Assembly (NCBI RefSeq): GCF_000612805.1 | Contig: NZ_HG964406.1 | Location: forward strand, 310,001-374,000 | Reading direction: 5' to 3' | Source of the DNA: Bacillus ndiopicus | GTDB taxonomy: Bacteria; Bacillota; Bacilli; Bacillales_A; Planococcaceae | DNA length: 64,000 nucleotides | Part shown: positions 51,841-60,542 of the stretch, one piece after another | Numbering within the stretch: position 1 is the first letter of the stretch | Layout of the letters: the number at the start of each line of letters is the position of its first letter | Program-made: the position numbers and the translations under genes | The notes under the pieces: generated by a model | What the model saw: only the letters and a program-made list of their open reading frames with translations | Database searches by the model: none | Told to the model about the DNA's origin: nothing

Positions 51841-52953
51841 CTAATATGGCAGGCGGATTAATAATTCCGTTCCCTTGCCAAGTTCACTCACCCAATCAGC
51901 AGTTCCACCAATCGCACGAGCTCTATCTTTAATAGATTGTATACCAAGTGAAGGTATTTTAGCCTTCGGATCAATAACAAAGCCTCGACCCTCATCTTTA
52001 ATGACGAGCAAAATATCTGTTTGCGTCATAGTAACGTAAAGTTCAGCTATTTTTACCCCCGCATGGCGCCGTATATTATTTAAGCCCTCCTGTGCAATGC
52101 GGAATAAAGTTTCTTCAACACGTGAAGGTAACTGAATAACTCCTGAAACATTGACAACTAGCTTCAAACCGAGCATTTCTGCGTATACTTTAATGGCTTC
52201 TATTAATCCACTTTCAAGCCCTTTAGGACGCAATTGCCAAATAAGTGCACGCATTTCTGTCAAAGCCTCCTGCGTCAGCTCCTGAATTTCTTTAAATGTT
52301 TCTTTTATTTCAGTCTGGTCGCTCATTTCAATACCCGCGCGTGATGTTAGTGTAACTGAAAATAAAAGCTGATTTACAGAATCATGTAAATCTCGCGCCA
52401 GCCGATTACGCTCTTGCACTAATGCTATTTCCTGCTGCTGGCTCGTTAAGTAAATTCTTTTTATAGCCGAGCCCATTTGAAATGCTACAGATTCTAACAG
52501 TTCAAGCTCTTCCTCTGTGAAGCGTACCGTATTTTTCGATGCAACATTTAAAATGCCAAAGCGCTCCTGTCCTGACTGAAGGGGTACTGTTGCATGATGT
52601 GTAATGCCACCTGTATCATCATCGCTTTCCCCTATTGCGCCCTCAATGCGCTGGCATTCAATAATATTAGATGCTTTCATCAGCTCATTATTACGATAGC
52701 GCGATACGCACCAGCAGCCACCCTTACTCAAATGTTTACAATCATTTTTGGCGAGCGCCTGCGGCAAATTTTCATGTGCAACTAATGTGGATTTCCCTTT
52801 ACTATCAATAAAAAAAATCCATCCCGTATCAAATTTCGTACCACTTAAAAATTTGGATAAAGCGCCTTTTAGCATCGGAACCATTTCGGTCTCTTCATTT
52901 AACAGTTCTGCAATTTCTTTTAGTATCGTAATGTTTGAATGATTTAAACTCAT
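51841..52953 (-). CDS. yhcY: GAF-domain histidine kinase with four-Cys cluster (YhcY/AirS-like)
   Basis: 370 aa, no membrane segment. The GAF domain (about 15-170) has four cysteines, Cys72, Cys80, Cys82 and Cys100 (DCKHLSKGGCWC, then IIEC). The kinase part has the HisKA_3 box ARDLHDSVNQLLFS and the ATPase motif DEGRGF. Staphylococcus aureus AirS, of this family, binds a [2Fe-2S] cluster on GAF cysteines and senses oxygen or redox state; this copy keeps a comparable set. It is divergent from bdbC. Confidence 0.9.
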   Translation of the reverse strand: MSLNHSNITILKEIAELLNEETEMVPMLKGALSKFLSGTKFDTGWIFFIDSKGKSTLVAHENLPQALAKNDCKHLSKGGCWCVSRYRNNELMKASNIIECQRIEGAIGESDDDTGGITHHATVPLQSGQERFGILNVASKNTVRFTEEELELLESVAFQMGSAIKRIYLTSQQQEIALVQERNRLARDLHDSVNQLLFSVTLTSRAGIEMSDQTEIKETFKEIQELTQEALTEMRALIWQLRPKGLESGLIEAIKVYAEMLGLKLVVNVSGVIQLPSRVEETLFRIAQEGLNNIRRHAGVKIAELYVTMTQTDILLVIKDEGRGFVIDPKAKIPSLGIQSIKDRARAIGGTADWVSELGKGTELLIRLPY

Positions 52954-53196
52954 GATTCACCCCTAATTTCTTTCCATTATCATATCATTGAAATGCCTAT
53001 CAATGCATGCACACTTCCCTCATACTTTTGGCTGAAAAAATGATTCACATTAATTTATGGAAGCTAGTCTTCAACGTACAGGTATTTGTGAAATTCAGCT
53101 CACAAATTATTCGAAATCTAGACATTTTACTTCTATTGGAATTATCTCTATAATAATCAATACGTATCACTTATTTTGACATGTAGGAGACCCATT

Positions 53197-53622
53197 ATGA
53201 ACAAAAAATTAGAAAATGGCTTACTTGCTATTTGGGTAGTGTCACTAGTTGCAACGCTAGGCTCGCTTTATTTCTCGGAAATTAGGCAGTACACACCTTG
53301 TGAATTGTGCTGGTATCAGCGCATTCTAATGTATCCAATCGTCATTATGACAACGGTTGCTTACATTCAGAAAAATGCACGTATCGCTTTAACAACCGCT
53401 GTATTTGCTTGTATAGGTGGAAGTATTTCCCTTTATCATTATGGCATCCAGAAGCTGGACTTTTTACAATCATCCGCTCCTGCCTGCGGTCTTGTTCCTT
53501 GTACAGGGCAATATATTAACTGGCTAGGATTTATTACAATCCCATTTTTAGCATTAACAGCATTCGTAATAATTGCAGGAATTAGCTTTTATATGCTACG
53601 CGTTTTAAAAGGAGGAAAATAA
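53197..53622 (+). CDS. bdbC: Disulfide oxidoreductase BdbC (DsbB type)
   Basis: 141 aa, four membrane segments. The first redox pair is CELCWYQRILMYP and the second is ACGLVPC in the second outer loop; both are intact. It re-oxidises a thiol-disulfide oxidase using quinone. AGGAG before the ATG at 53197 fixes the start. The next gene starts 1 nt after its stop. Confidence 0.9.
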   Translation: MNKKLENGLLAIWVVSLVATLGSLYFSEIRQYTPCELCWYQRILMYPIVIMTTVAYIQKNARIALTTAVFACIGGSISLYHYGIQKLDFLQSSAPACGLVPCTGQYINWLGFITIPFLALTAFVIIAGISFYMLRVLKGGK

Positions 53623-53623
53623 G

Positions 53624-54094
53624 ATGAAAAAGCTTGCTATTTTTGGAGGCATTATCGTTGCATTATTCGTAGCGATTATTGTTTTAACAAATATTTCAAA
53701 CAACAGTAAATTAGAAAACAATCCATACGGTGACAAAAAATTAAGACAATCTACAATTGACCAGCTAAGTGACAAAAACTATCAAAACATTATTTTACCA
53801 GAAGCATTAGAGGAAAAAATCGCAACTGGAAAACCGGTTTACGCTTATTTATTTAGCCCTGAGTGTATACATTGCCAACGTATGACACCTAAACTAATGC
53901 CAACTGCAGATGAATCGGGAGTTCATATTGATCAATTAAATGTTTTAGAATTCCCTGAGGAATGGAATAAATACAATTTAGAAGCTACACCTACACTTAT
54001 CTACTTCAATGAAGGTAAAGAGGTAACGCGTATGGTTGGCGACTATGATGTAGATCAAATTAAAAGCTTTTTCCAAAGCAATAGTGCACAATAA
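53624..54094 (+). CDS. Membrane-anchored thioredoxin-fold protein
   Basis: 156 aa. One N-terminal membrane anchor (about 4-23), then a thioredoxin fold with the active site SPECIHCQRM (CxxC = CIHC) and the cis-Pro loop EATPTLIYF. It is smaller than BdbD. Its coupling to bdbC (1-nt gap, GGAGG in the end of bdbC) makes it the probable exported partner for disulfide formation. Confidence 0.85.
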   Translation: MKKLAIFGGIIVALFVAIIVLTNISNNSKLENNPYGDKKLRQSTIDQLSDKNYQNIILPEALEEKIATGKPVYAYLFSPECIHCQRMTPKLMPTADESGVHIDQLNVLEFPEEWNKYNLEATPTLIYFNEGKEVTRMVGDYDVDQIKSFFQSNSAQ

Positions 54095-54130
54095 TATATA
54101 GCTTACATTTAAAAAAGTTTTTTACTTTCA

Positions 54131-54170
54131 GAGGCGTGTTAGGACTTATCCAACCGCCTCTTATTTTTTA
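54131..54170 (+). terminator. Terminator of bdbC operon
   Basis: GAGGCG...TT.GG pairs with CC.AA...CGCCTC and is followed by TTATTTTTTA. Confidence 0.7.
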
Positions 54171-54180
54171 GGAGGAATTT

Positions 54181-55017
54181 ATGTTTACTTACACAGTTCA
54201 ACAGGATGGTCTAACAATTGAGGAGCTTTTGCGCGAGGAATGGCGCTTAGGCAAAAAAATCGTTCATGAGTTACGCATGGCAAAGGCAATTACGCTACAA
54301 GATAGCACTCCCGCATTATGGAAGGAACCTCTTGCCACTGGGACGATATTAACATTTAATTTTATTAGTCCGCCATCGAGCTACAAAGCACTAGAGCAAT
54401 GTGAGCTCAATATCCGTTATGAGGATGAGCATTGTTTAATTGTTTCAAAACCAAAAGGTATGGCAACACATCCAAATGATGCAAATGATAATAATACATG
54501 TATGAATCATGTTATTACGCATATTCAGCAAAACGGTGGTAGCTATGCTGAGCATGTGCATCGCCTTGATCAAGGTACAAAGGGGCTCCTTCTTATCGCT
54601 AAGCATCCGATTGCGAAATCTGTGTTCGATCGTATGATTGAAGAAAAGACGATTATTCGCAAATATGCTGCTGAAGTACAAGGCAATATTCGCACAGATA
54701 ATGGCGTTATCAATGCGCCTATTGGGAAGGATCGCCATCATAATACACGTCGCGTTGTTTCGGCATCAGGTCAGCATGCAGTGACGCATTATGAAGTAGT
54801 GCAACGCTTTAAAAATAGCTGTATTGTACACGTTGTTTTAGAAACCGGTCGCACACACCAAATCCGCGTCCATATGGCACATTTAGGCCATCCGATTATT
54901 GGTGATACATTGTATAACGCACGCCAAACAGCAACGAATGACTATGAATTACATGCAATCCAGCTCGAATTCCATCATCCATTCACACATGAGCATATAA
55001 TAATAATCGATAAATAG
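54181..55017 (+). CDS. yhcT: RluA-family pseudouridine synthase (YhcT-like)
   Basis: 278 aa. The catalytic motif is VHRLDQGTKGLLLIAKH with the conserved Asp. Other family blocks are IVSKPKGMATHPN and ETGRTHQIRVHMAHLGHPIIGD. It isomerises uridine in rRNA or tRNA; the site is unknown. AGGAGG is 5 nt before the ATG. Confidence 0.92.
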   Translation: MFTYTVQQDGLTIEELLREEWRLGKKIVHELRMAKAITLQDSTPALWKEPLATGTILTFNFISPPSSYKALEQCELNIRYEDEHCLIVSKPKGMATHPNDANDNNTCMNHVITHIQQNGGSYAEHVHRLDQGTKGLLLIAKHPIAKSVFDRMIEEKTIIRKYAAEVQGNIRTDNGVINAPIGKDRHHNTRRVVSASGQHAVTHYEVVQRFKNSCIVHVVLETGRTHQIRVHMAHLGHPIIGDTLYNARQTATNDYELHAIQLEFHHPFTHEHIIIIDK

Positions 55018-55084
55018 TATTGTGAATTTTCAATCATTTCTGCTAAAATATTGAGCAATATCAATATAAGAAATGAGGGTGCTC

Positions 55085-55702
55085 ATGGAAAACTTTTTAC
55101 TCTATCTATTTATGTGTATTATGCTAATCATTTTACCTGGACCTGACACCGCAATCGTTACAAAAAATACGCTAGTTAATAGTAAAAAAGCTGGGCTACA
55201 AACGATGGCTGGAACATTATGTGCCTTAATGATTCATACATCTGCTGCTGTACTTGGATTATCAGCAATTATCGTGAAATCAGCCGTTGTCTTTTCTATT
55301 ATTAAATACATCGGTGCTATTTATTTACTGTATCTTGGCATTAGAACATTAATTGCTATGACGAAAAGAAAGCCGCAGCTTGTTGATGCTGTCCCACATA
55401 ATAACGACAGCAAATCTAGCTTTATGCAAGGCTTTTTGACAAACTTGTTAAACCCGAAAGTAGCTGTCTTTTTCCTAACTTTTTTACCGCAGTTTTTAGC
55501 AACCAACGCCGATCCATTGCTACCATTTTTCATTATGGGTGTCACATACACAGCTTTAACTGCGATTTGGTTTATCGGCTATGTATACTTGCTTCACCAA
55601 ATTCGAGCATTTATGAATAAACCATCGACACAAAAAGCGATGGAAGGTGTAACAGGCGCTATACTTATTTTGTTTGGTGTGAAATTAGCTTTGGAAAGCT
55701 AG
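55085..55702 (+). CDS. LysE/RhtB-family amino-acid exporter
   Basis: 205 aa, six membrane segments. LPGPDTAIVTKNTLVNSKKAG near the N-terminus and NLLNPKVAVFFLTFLPQF are the family signatures. Substrate unknown. GAGGGTG with a 3-6 nt spacer supports the ATG at 55085 rather than the upstream in-frame codon at 55073. Confidence 0.88.
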   Translation: MENFLLYLFMCIMLIILPGPDTAIVTKNTLVNSKKAGLQTMAGTLCALMIHTSAAVLGLSAIIVKSAVVFSIIKYIGAIYLLYLGIRTLIAMTKRKPQLVDAVPHNNDSKSSFMQGFLTNLLNPKVAVFFLTFLPQFLATNADPLLPFFIMGVTYTALTAIWFIGYVYLLHQIRAFMNKPSTQKAMEGVTGAILILFGVKLALES

Positions 55703-55716
55703 AAAGAGGAAGATGA

Positions 55717-55965
55717 TGTTTAAATGCTAAAGCGGAAATCAATAACGTAATATTATATTTAGTTGCAGAAGGGGTTATAGGTGAAGCTAATACCTTAACA
55801 CCAGAATTCTTTTTAACCTTACCAATATGGGCTATTGGGGTACTTTTGGTGTGGGGATTCGTTTACAAAGGGAAATTGGAAAAAATCCCTTATCCAAAAA
55901 TTATTATGAGCAGCTTCCTGTTGGCTTTATGTTTGCACATCAATTTCTATAAAAAACACCTCTAA
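55717..55965 (+). pseudogene. Remnant of a membrane protein gene
   Basis: An 82-codon open frame without a start codon, opening just after a TGA. Hydrophobic segments (FFLTLPIWAIGVLLVWGFVY; IIMSSFLLALCLHINFY) and ordinary codon use suggest real coding history. GAGGAAGATGATG just upstream has a ribosome site and ATG, but that frame ends after four codons, as if a frameshift has killed the gene. Family not recognised. Confidence 0.45.
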
Positions 55966-55996
55966 AATGGCTATATAGCCATTTTAGAGGTGTTTT
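55953..55996. terminator. Bidirectional terminator
   Basis: AAAACACCTCTAAAATGGC and its exact complement, a 19-bp stem with a 6-nt loop; its left arm overlaps the end of the remnant frame. Confidence 0.9.
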
Positions 55997-56032
55997 ATGT
56001 GTCTTATTAAACCAATTGGCGTTTTTTCAAAC

Positions 56033-56257
56033 TTATAGTTTGTTGATTAGAGCAAAAATTGTTTCTTTAAGCTCATCATCACTATCTGATAGTTGCACTA
56101 GATTGCTTAGACGTTCACGTAAAATTGGACGTTCAATAACTAATTGCTCATCTAATACTTGTACTAATAATTCAATAATTAAGCGATCACGCTTTGCTAG
56201 TGCTTCCTCTAAGCGCTCTGGTGTAATTTTTGCATTTGCATGTGATACGGATGCCAT
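56033..56257 (-). CDS. Small helical protein
   Basis: 74 aa, charged and helical (PERLEEALAKRDRLIIELLVQ). GGGAGGA before the ATG at 56257 sets the start. No membrane segment or known motif. It is separated from the aldo/keto reductases by about 80 bp. Function unknown. Confidence 0.65.
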   Translation of the reverse strand: MASVSHANAKITPERLEEALAKRDRLIIELLVQVLDEQLVIERPILRERLSNLVQLSDSDDELKETIFALINKL

Positions 56258-56335
56258 CGGAAAATCCTCCCTATTTAAATAAATGTACATTTATATTCTA
56301 TCATAGATTCTTTTCCTTTTGGCATCTTTCACATT

Positions 56336-57157
56336 TTAAAAGTCAAAATTATCAGGGTCAGCGCTTGTACGGTGGAATGTATTTAATGCTGAAATTGCTG
56401 CAACCTCGTCTGCTGCTAATGCAAAACCAAATACATCTAAGTTTTCTTTAATGCGCTCTGGCGTTACAGATTTCGGAATGGCAATATTGCCTATTTCTAA
56501 ATGCCAGCGTAGTACGATTTGTGCTGGTGTTTTGCCATATTTTTCAGCTAAATTTTTCACAACAGGATGTGTAAAGACAATACCTGTACCAAGCGGAGCC
56601 CATGCTGTTATTGCAATATTGTGCTCTGCACAAAATGCGCGTAAGCTTTCTTGTGATAAAGACGGATGACACTCTACTTGGTTAACCATAGGCTTTACAT
56701 TTGCTACTGCAAACACTTCCTCTAAATGATGCTGATGATGGTTAGAAACACCTGGTACACGAATTAGCTTTTCATCGTAAAGGCGCTCGATTGCTTTGTA
56801 AGTGTCTGCTAATGTTGGCTTTGGCCAATGTGTTAAATATAAATCGATATAATCTAAATTTAATTTTTTTAATGATGTTTCAAAAGCACGTAACGTATTA
56901 TCAAAGCCTTGGTCTGCATTCCAAACCTTTGTCGTAATAAATAGCTCTGAACGTTCAATACCTGAAGCTTTAATTGCTTCTCCCACTGCTTCTTCATTTT
57001 GATAAATAGCAGCCGTATCAATTGCACGATAACCAGCCTTTAATGCCTCTGTTATTCCATTAAAAGCTACTTCATGTTCCTTCATTCGAAATACGCCATA
57101 GCCAATACGTGGCATTTCTACACCATTTGCTAATGTAATTGTTTTTGAAATTGTCAT
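56336..57157 (-). CDS. Aldo/keto reductase (second of a tandem pair)
   Basis: 273 aa NADPH-dependent reductase. The tetrad is visible: DTAAIYQNEEAVGEA (Asp, Tyr), TTKVWNADQGFDN (Lys) and LYLTHWPKP (His); IPKSVTPERIKEN binds the cofactor. It is the YvgN/2,5-diketogluconate-reductase-like type, reducing aldehydes or glyoxals. It is similar along its length to the upstream gene, 13 bp away, indicating duplication. AAGGGGGA precedes the ATG. Confidence 0.9.
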   Translation of the reverse strand: MTISKTITLANGVEMPRIGYGVFRMKEHEVAFNGITEALKAGYRAIDTAAIYQNEEAVGEAIKASGIERSELFITTKVWNADQGFDNTLRAFETSLKKLNLDYIDLYLTHWPKPTLADTYKAIERLYDEKLIRVPGVSNHHQHHLEEVFAVANVKPMVNQVECHPSLSQESLRAFCAEHNIAITAWAPLGTGIVFTHPVVKNLAEKYGKTPAQIVLRWHLEIGNIAIPKSVTPERIKENLDVFGFALAADEVAAISALNTFHRTSADPDNFDF

Positions 57158-57170
57158 TGATAAATCCCCC

Positions 57171-58001
57171 TTAAAAATCAAATTTAAAATTATCTGGATT
57201 TTTCCCAAAGCGTTTATTTTGATTTAACGCATCAAGTGTTTGCATATCTTGATTTGTTAACTCAAAATCAAAAATTTGTGCGTTTTCTTTAATACGATGT
57301 GGTGTCACCGATTTTGGAATTACGAGAATATTATGCTGTAAATGCCAACGCAGCACGATTTGTGCTGGTGTTTTGCCGTATTTTGTTGCAAGAGCTAGAA
57401 TCGTTTCATCTGTTAGTACTCCACCGCGTCCTAAAGGTGACCATGCCGTTACAGCAATATTATGCTCCTCACAAAATGCACGTAAGCTTTGCTGTGACAA
57501 ATATGGATGCACTTCAATTTGGTTAACTACTGGTGCAATATTTGCCTTTCCAAGAAGCTGCTCTAAATGGTGTTGATGATGATTTGATACACCTGGTACA
57601 CGAATTAATTTTTCATCATAAAGGCGTTCAATAGCTCGATATGTATCAACAAATTTATCTGCTACAGGCCAATGTGTTAAATATAGATCAATATAATCCA
57701 TATCCAATTTTTTCAGCGATGTTTCGAAGGCACGCAATGTATTGTCATAACCTTGATCTGAATTCCAAACCTTCGTTGTGACAAAAATTTCTTCACGCGG
57801 CACACCAGAATGACGAATTGCTTCACCTACTTCAGCTTCGTTGTAATAAAGTGCAGCCGTATCAACCGCACGATAACCAACTTGCAAAGCTTGTGTGATC
57901 GCAGCAATCGTTTCATCACGGTCTGTCATTTTGTAAACACCTAAGCCAAACCACGGCATTTCTACACCATTTGCCAACCTTTTTGTACTTTGCAAATGCA
58001 T
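57171..58001 (-). CDS. Aldo/keto reductase (first of a tandem pair)
   Basis: 276 aa, same architecture as its neighbour: DTAALYYNEAEVGEA, TTKVWNSDQGYDN, LYLTHWPVA and IPKSVTPHRIKEN with the Asp-Tyr-Lys-His tetrad. Substrate unknown; glyoxal or methylglyoxal reduction is typical of YvgN relatives. I start at the ATG at 58001, 6 nt after AAAGGGGG. Element copy B begins 17 bp upstream. Confidence 0.9.
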   Translation of the reverse strand: MHLQSTKRLANGVEMPWFGLGVYKMTDRDETIAAITQALQVGYRAVDTAALYYNEAEVGEAIRHSGVPREEIFVTTKVWNSDQGYDNTLRAFETSLKKLDMDYIDLYLTHWPVADKFVDTYRAIERLYDEKLIRVPGVSNHHQHHLEQLLGKANIAPVVNQIEVHPYLSQQSLRAFCEEHNIAVTAWSPLGRGGVLTDETILALATKYGKTPAQIVLRWHLQHNILVIPKSVTPHRIKENAQIFDFELTNQDMQTLDALNQNKRFGKNPDNFKFDF

Positions 58002-58017
58002 TTTCATCCCCCTTTCC

Positions 58018-58250
58018 ATCAATTACGCCTTGGCGTAATTGCGTCCAGATTTTTTTCGAGCTTGCTCGAAAAGTTCCTCTTCAAAAATCTGTGACATCCG
58101 CCGGAGCGTTTATCTTGATTCAGTGAGTGTTTGTATACCAACCAAATCCTAGAAAAAAAGTAGGTATTCATCTCACCATCTTTAAAGGTGGAGTTTTATG
58201 TATCTGACGCATCGCTTTCAATACATAAAGAATTTACTGAATCAAGATAA
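58018..58250 (+). repeat. Inverted-repeat-bounded intergenic element, copy B
   Basis: Flank 58018-58109 has ATCAATTACGCCTTGG, a TTTTCGAGC/GCTCGAAAA hairpin and CTGTGACATCC. The core 58110-58250 (141 bp) is bounded by perfect 15-bp inverted repeats TTATCTTGATTCAGT / ACTGAATCAAGATAA. Inside are CTCACCATCT and AAGGTGGAG as in copy A. The 24 bases from GCGTTTATC are identical to copy A. Opposite orientation to copy A; no coding capacity. Confidence 0.75.
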
Positions 58251-58309
58251 TATATTTATTATATACCTAATCATGAATTCTTTCGAGAAACGAATTTTTA
58301 AAATAAAAG

Positions 58310-58345
58310 AAAGCTGTAGAGAAAGTAAGTACCTCTACAGCTTTT
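58310..58345. terminator. Terminator of small ORF at 58366
   Basis: AAAGCTGTAGAG / CTCTACAGCTTT with an 11-nt loop, between the small minus-strand ORF and element B. Confidence 0.8.
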
Positions 58346-58365
58346 AGGATTTCGTATTTTATCCG

Positions 58366-58533
58366 CTATTTTCTTTCCTCTATCTTATCAAATTGTTGTG
58401 GATCTACAATGCGGTCATCCTCTTCTAATTGCTGACCATCCCTCATATGTTCCATTTGCTTCCCTAGTTGCTTTAAATCCTCCATATTATTTACCATATG
58501 CCCGCTCGTTGGTTGTTTATTATTTCTCTCCAT
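58366..58533 (-). CDS. Small hydrophilic protein
   Basis: 55 aa, strongly charged, no membrane segment: KQLGKQMEHMRDGQQLEEDD, then RIVDPQQFDKIEERK. AAAAGGAGGGG before the ATG is an excellent ribosome site, which is why I accept so short a frame. Family not recognised. Confidence 0.65.
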   Translation of the reverse strand: MERNNKQPTSGHMVNNMEDLKQLGKQMEHMRDGQQLEEDDRIVDPQQFDKIEERK

Positions 58534-58672
58534 TCTAAATCCCCTCCTTTTTTATTTTTTATTCCCCAAAATGCATGATTTGAACCATTTCAGACACAAA
58601 ATAACCATAGTAAAGTTTATATTTATAAGCTATACTAATAAAAGAGTTTATATACATGAGGAGGATACTTCC

Positions 58673-58768
58673 ATGAAATTATTAATAATTCTTGGTATTT
58701 GTGCATCTTTCTTAACTGCAATCTTCACTGCTGGTTATGAAGGCAAACCATTTGCTAAAAAAGACTAA
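58673..58768 (+). CDS. 31-aa membrane microprotein
   Basis: 31 aa with one hydrophobic helix (KLLIILGICASFLTAIFTAG) and a charged tail ending KPFAKKD. GAGGAGGA with a good spacer precedes the ATG, and a terminator follows. Family unknown. Confidence 0.6.
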   Translation: MKLLIILGICASFLTAIFTAGYEGKPFAKKD

Positions 58769-58800
58769 TTTTTAACTACCTTCATTCAAAGGTAACTTCT

Positions 58801-58838
58801 GCGAAACACTCGGTACATTGTACGAGTGTTTTTTCGCA
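58801..58838 (+). terminator. Terminator of the microprotein gene
   Basis: AACACTCG / CGAGTGTT with a T run after. Confidence 0.8.
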
Positions 58839-58975
58839 TGCATAAATTTGATAAGCAATCTAATTTATAATATGCAATCGTTTTTCCGGTTGCTTTTTCT
58901 TGCACTTTTCTACTGAAGTATTTAAACTTACTTAAAGTAACCAAGTTCTTAATTACAATCTAAAGGAGTTTCTAT

Positions 58976-59860
58976 ATGACAACGAATTTTCATAAAAAAC
59001 CGAATATGTATACATCACATGTTCAGCTAAAAGTTTCAAATTTACAACGTTCCCTTGAGTATTACACAACAATTATTGGCTTTAAAGTTTTACAACAAGA
59101 TGAAAAAAATGCTTATTTAACTGTAGATGGGACGACAAGCTTTTTATCATTAATAGAGGTTGATAACGCTCTTCCTTTACGTGAGGGGCTTACAGGCTTA
59201 TATCACATCGCCCTATTATTACCTACCCGTAAAGATTTGGGTAATATTGTGCAGCATTTTGTTCAACACAACATACGTCTAGGTGCAGCTGACCATCACG
59301 TTAGTGAAGCATTGTACCTGAATGATCCAGATGGCAATGGTATTGAAATCTATTTTGATCGCCCAGCAGTTGACTGGCAATGGCATGCTGATAATGTCAC
59401 GATGTTCACAGAGCAGCTTAATTTCAATCCTATTTTGGCAGAGGCTGATGGTCAATGGAACGGTCTACCTCAAGACACGATTATTGGACATATCCATTTA
59501 TCTGTTGCTGATTTAGCGCAAACAGAGCAATTTTATACAAATGTGCTCGATTATAATATTGTTGCTCGTTACGGCCATCAAGCTCTCTTTATTTCAACAG
59601 GCAACTATCATCACCATATCGGCTTAAACACTTGGCATAGTGCAAACGGCAGTAAGCCTTCACAAAACCACGTCGGCTTACAATCGTTCACAATCGTTTT
59701 AGAAAATGTTGAGATTGCACAACAAGTTCGCGAAAAATTAACAACAGCAGGCTTTACTGTTGAACATTTTGTTGATGCTCCAAGCTTTGGTGGTGCACAA
59801 ATTTTTTCAGTAGAAGACCCTAATGGCATTCGCATCTTATTTACTGTAGATGGTGAATAA
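58976..59860 (+). CDS. catE: Catechol-2,3-dioxygenase-like VOC protein (CatE)
   Basis: 294 aa, two vicinal-oxygen-chelate modules (about 10-130 and 165-285). Close to B. subtilis CatE: HVSEALYLNDPDGNGIEIY, DTIIGHIHLSVADL and YHHHIGLNTW, which include the expected metal-binding His and Glu. CatE detoxifies catechols by ring cleavage. GGAG precedes the ATG. No MhqR-type repressor gene is nearby. Confidence 0.88.
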   Translation: MTTNFHKKPNMYTSHVQLKVSNLQRSLEYYTTIIGFKVLQQDEKNAYLTVDGTTSFLSLIEVDNALPLREGLTGLYHIALLLPTRKDLGNIVQHFVQHNIRLGAADHHVSEALYLNDPDGNGIEIYFDRPAVDWQWHADNVTMFTEQLNFNPILAEADGQWNGLPQDTIIGHIHLSVADLAQTEQFYTNVLDYNIVARYGHQALFISTGNYHHHIGLNTWHSANGSKPSQNHVGLQSFTIVLENVEIAQQVREKLTTAGFTVEHFVDAPSFGGAQIFSVEDPNGIRILFTVDGE

Positions 59861-59874
59861 TTTAGCTATACTTG

Positions 59875-59909
59875 AAACTGTTCCAAAAATTATTGGAGCA
59901 GTTTTTTTA
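59875..59909 (+). terminator. Terminator of catE
   Basis: AAACTGTTCCAA / TTGGAGCAGTTT with a T run. Confidence 0.88.
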
Positions 59910-59987
59910 TTTTATTGAGAATACCTTCATATTGATTTCGTTGTAGTTAATGAAAAAGCTTTTTCAAAAAATTTAGGAGTTGTGTAT

Positions 59988-60542
59988 ATGCAGCATACTT
60001 TTATAAAACGTTTAAAAAAACAAAAAGAGGACGCTCTAGAATATATTATTAATGAATATTTGCCATTTGTTAAAGCAATAGCATTAAAAATATTAGCACC
60101 TATTGGCAAGCAAAATGCTGTTGATGAATGCGTCAATGATGTCTTTTTAGAGGTTTGGCAAAATGCGGGGAAGTTCCAAGGTGAGCCTGGGGATTTTAAA
60201 CGCTGGATAGGTACTATTACAAAGTATAAGGCGATTGATTATTATCGTGTGCTAGACAAACAAAATACGCGTGAGGCAATGCTTGAAGACCGCTATGAGC
60301 AACCAAATAGCAGTAGCGAGCAAGCTATTTTAAATCGAGAGCAAAAAAATGAAATGCTGTTACATCTTAGCCTGCTTGAGCAGCCCGATTGCGATATTTT
60401 TATAATGAAATATTTTTTAGACATGTCCAATATCGAAATTGCAGATGCTTTATCGTTAACAAAAGCAGCTGTTGATAATCGTCTATACCGCGGCAAGAAA
60501 AAACTGGCACAATCGCCGAAACTAAAGGAGTTGTTCATATGA
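59988..60542 (+). CDS. ECF-type RNA polymerase sigma factor
   Basis: 184 aa with regions 2 and 4 only. Region 2 contains NDVFLEVWQNAGKFQGEPGDFKRWIGTITKYKAIDYYR; region 4 is IFIMKYFLDMSNIEIADALSLTKAAVDNRLYRGKKKL (both cited by their endpoints 40-85 and 140-178). GGAG with an 8-nt spacer supports the ATG at 59988. It overlaps the next gene by 4 nt, which should be its anti-sigma factor. Confidence 0.88.
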   Translation: MQHTFIKRLKKQKEDALEYIINEYLPFVKAIALKILAPIGKQNAVDECVNDVFLEVWQNAGKFQGEPGDFKRWIGTITKYKAIDYYRVLDKQNTREAMLEDRYEQPNSSSEQAILNREQKNEMLLHLSLLEQPDCDIFIMKYFLDMSNIEIADALSLTKAAVDNRLYRGKKKLAQSPKLKELFI

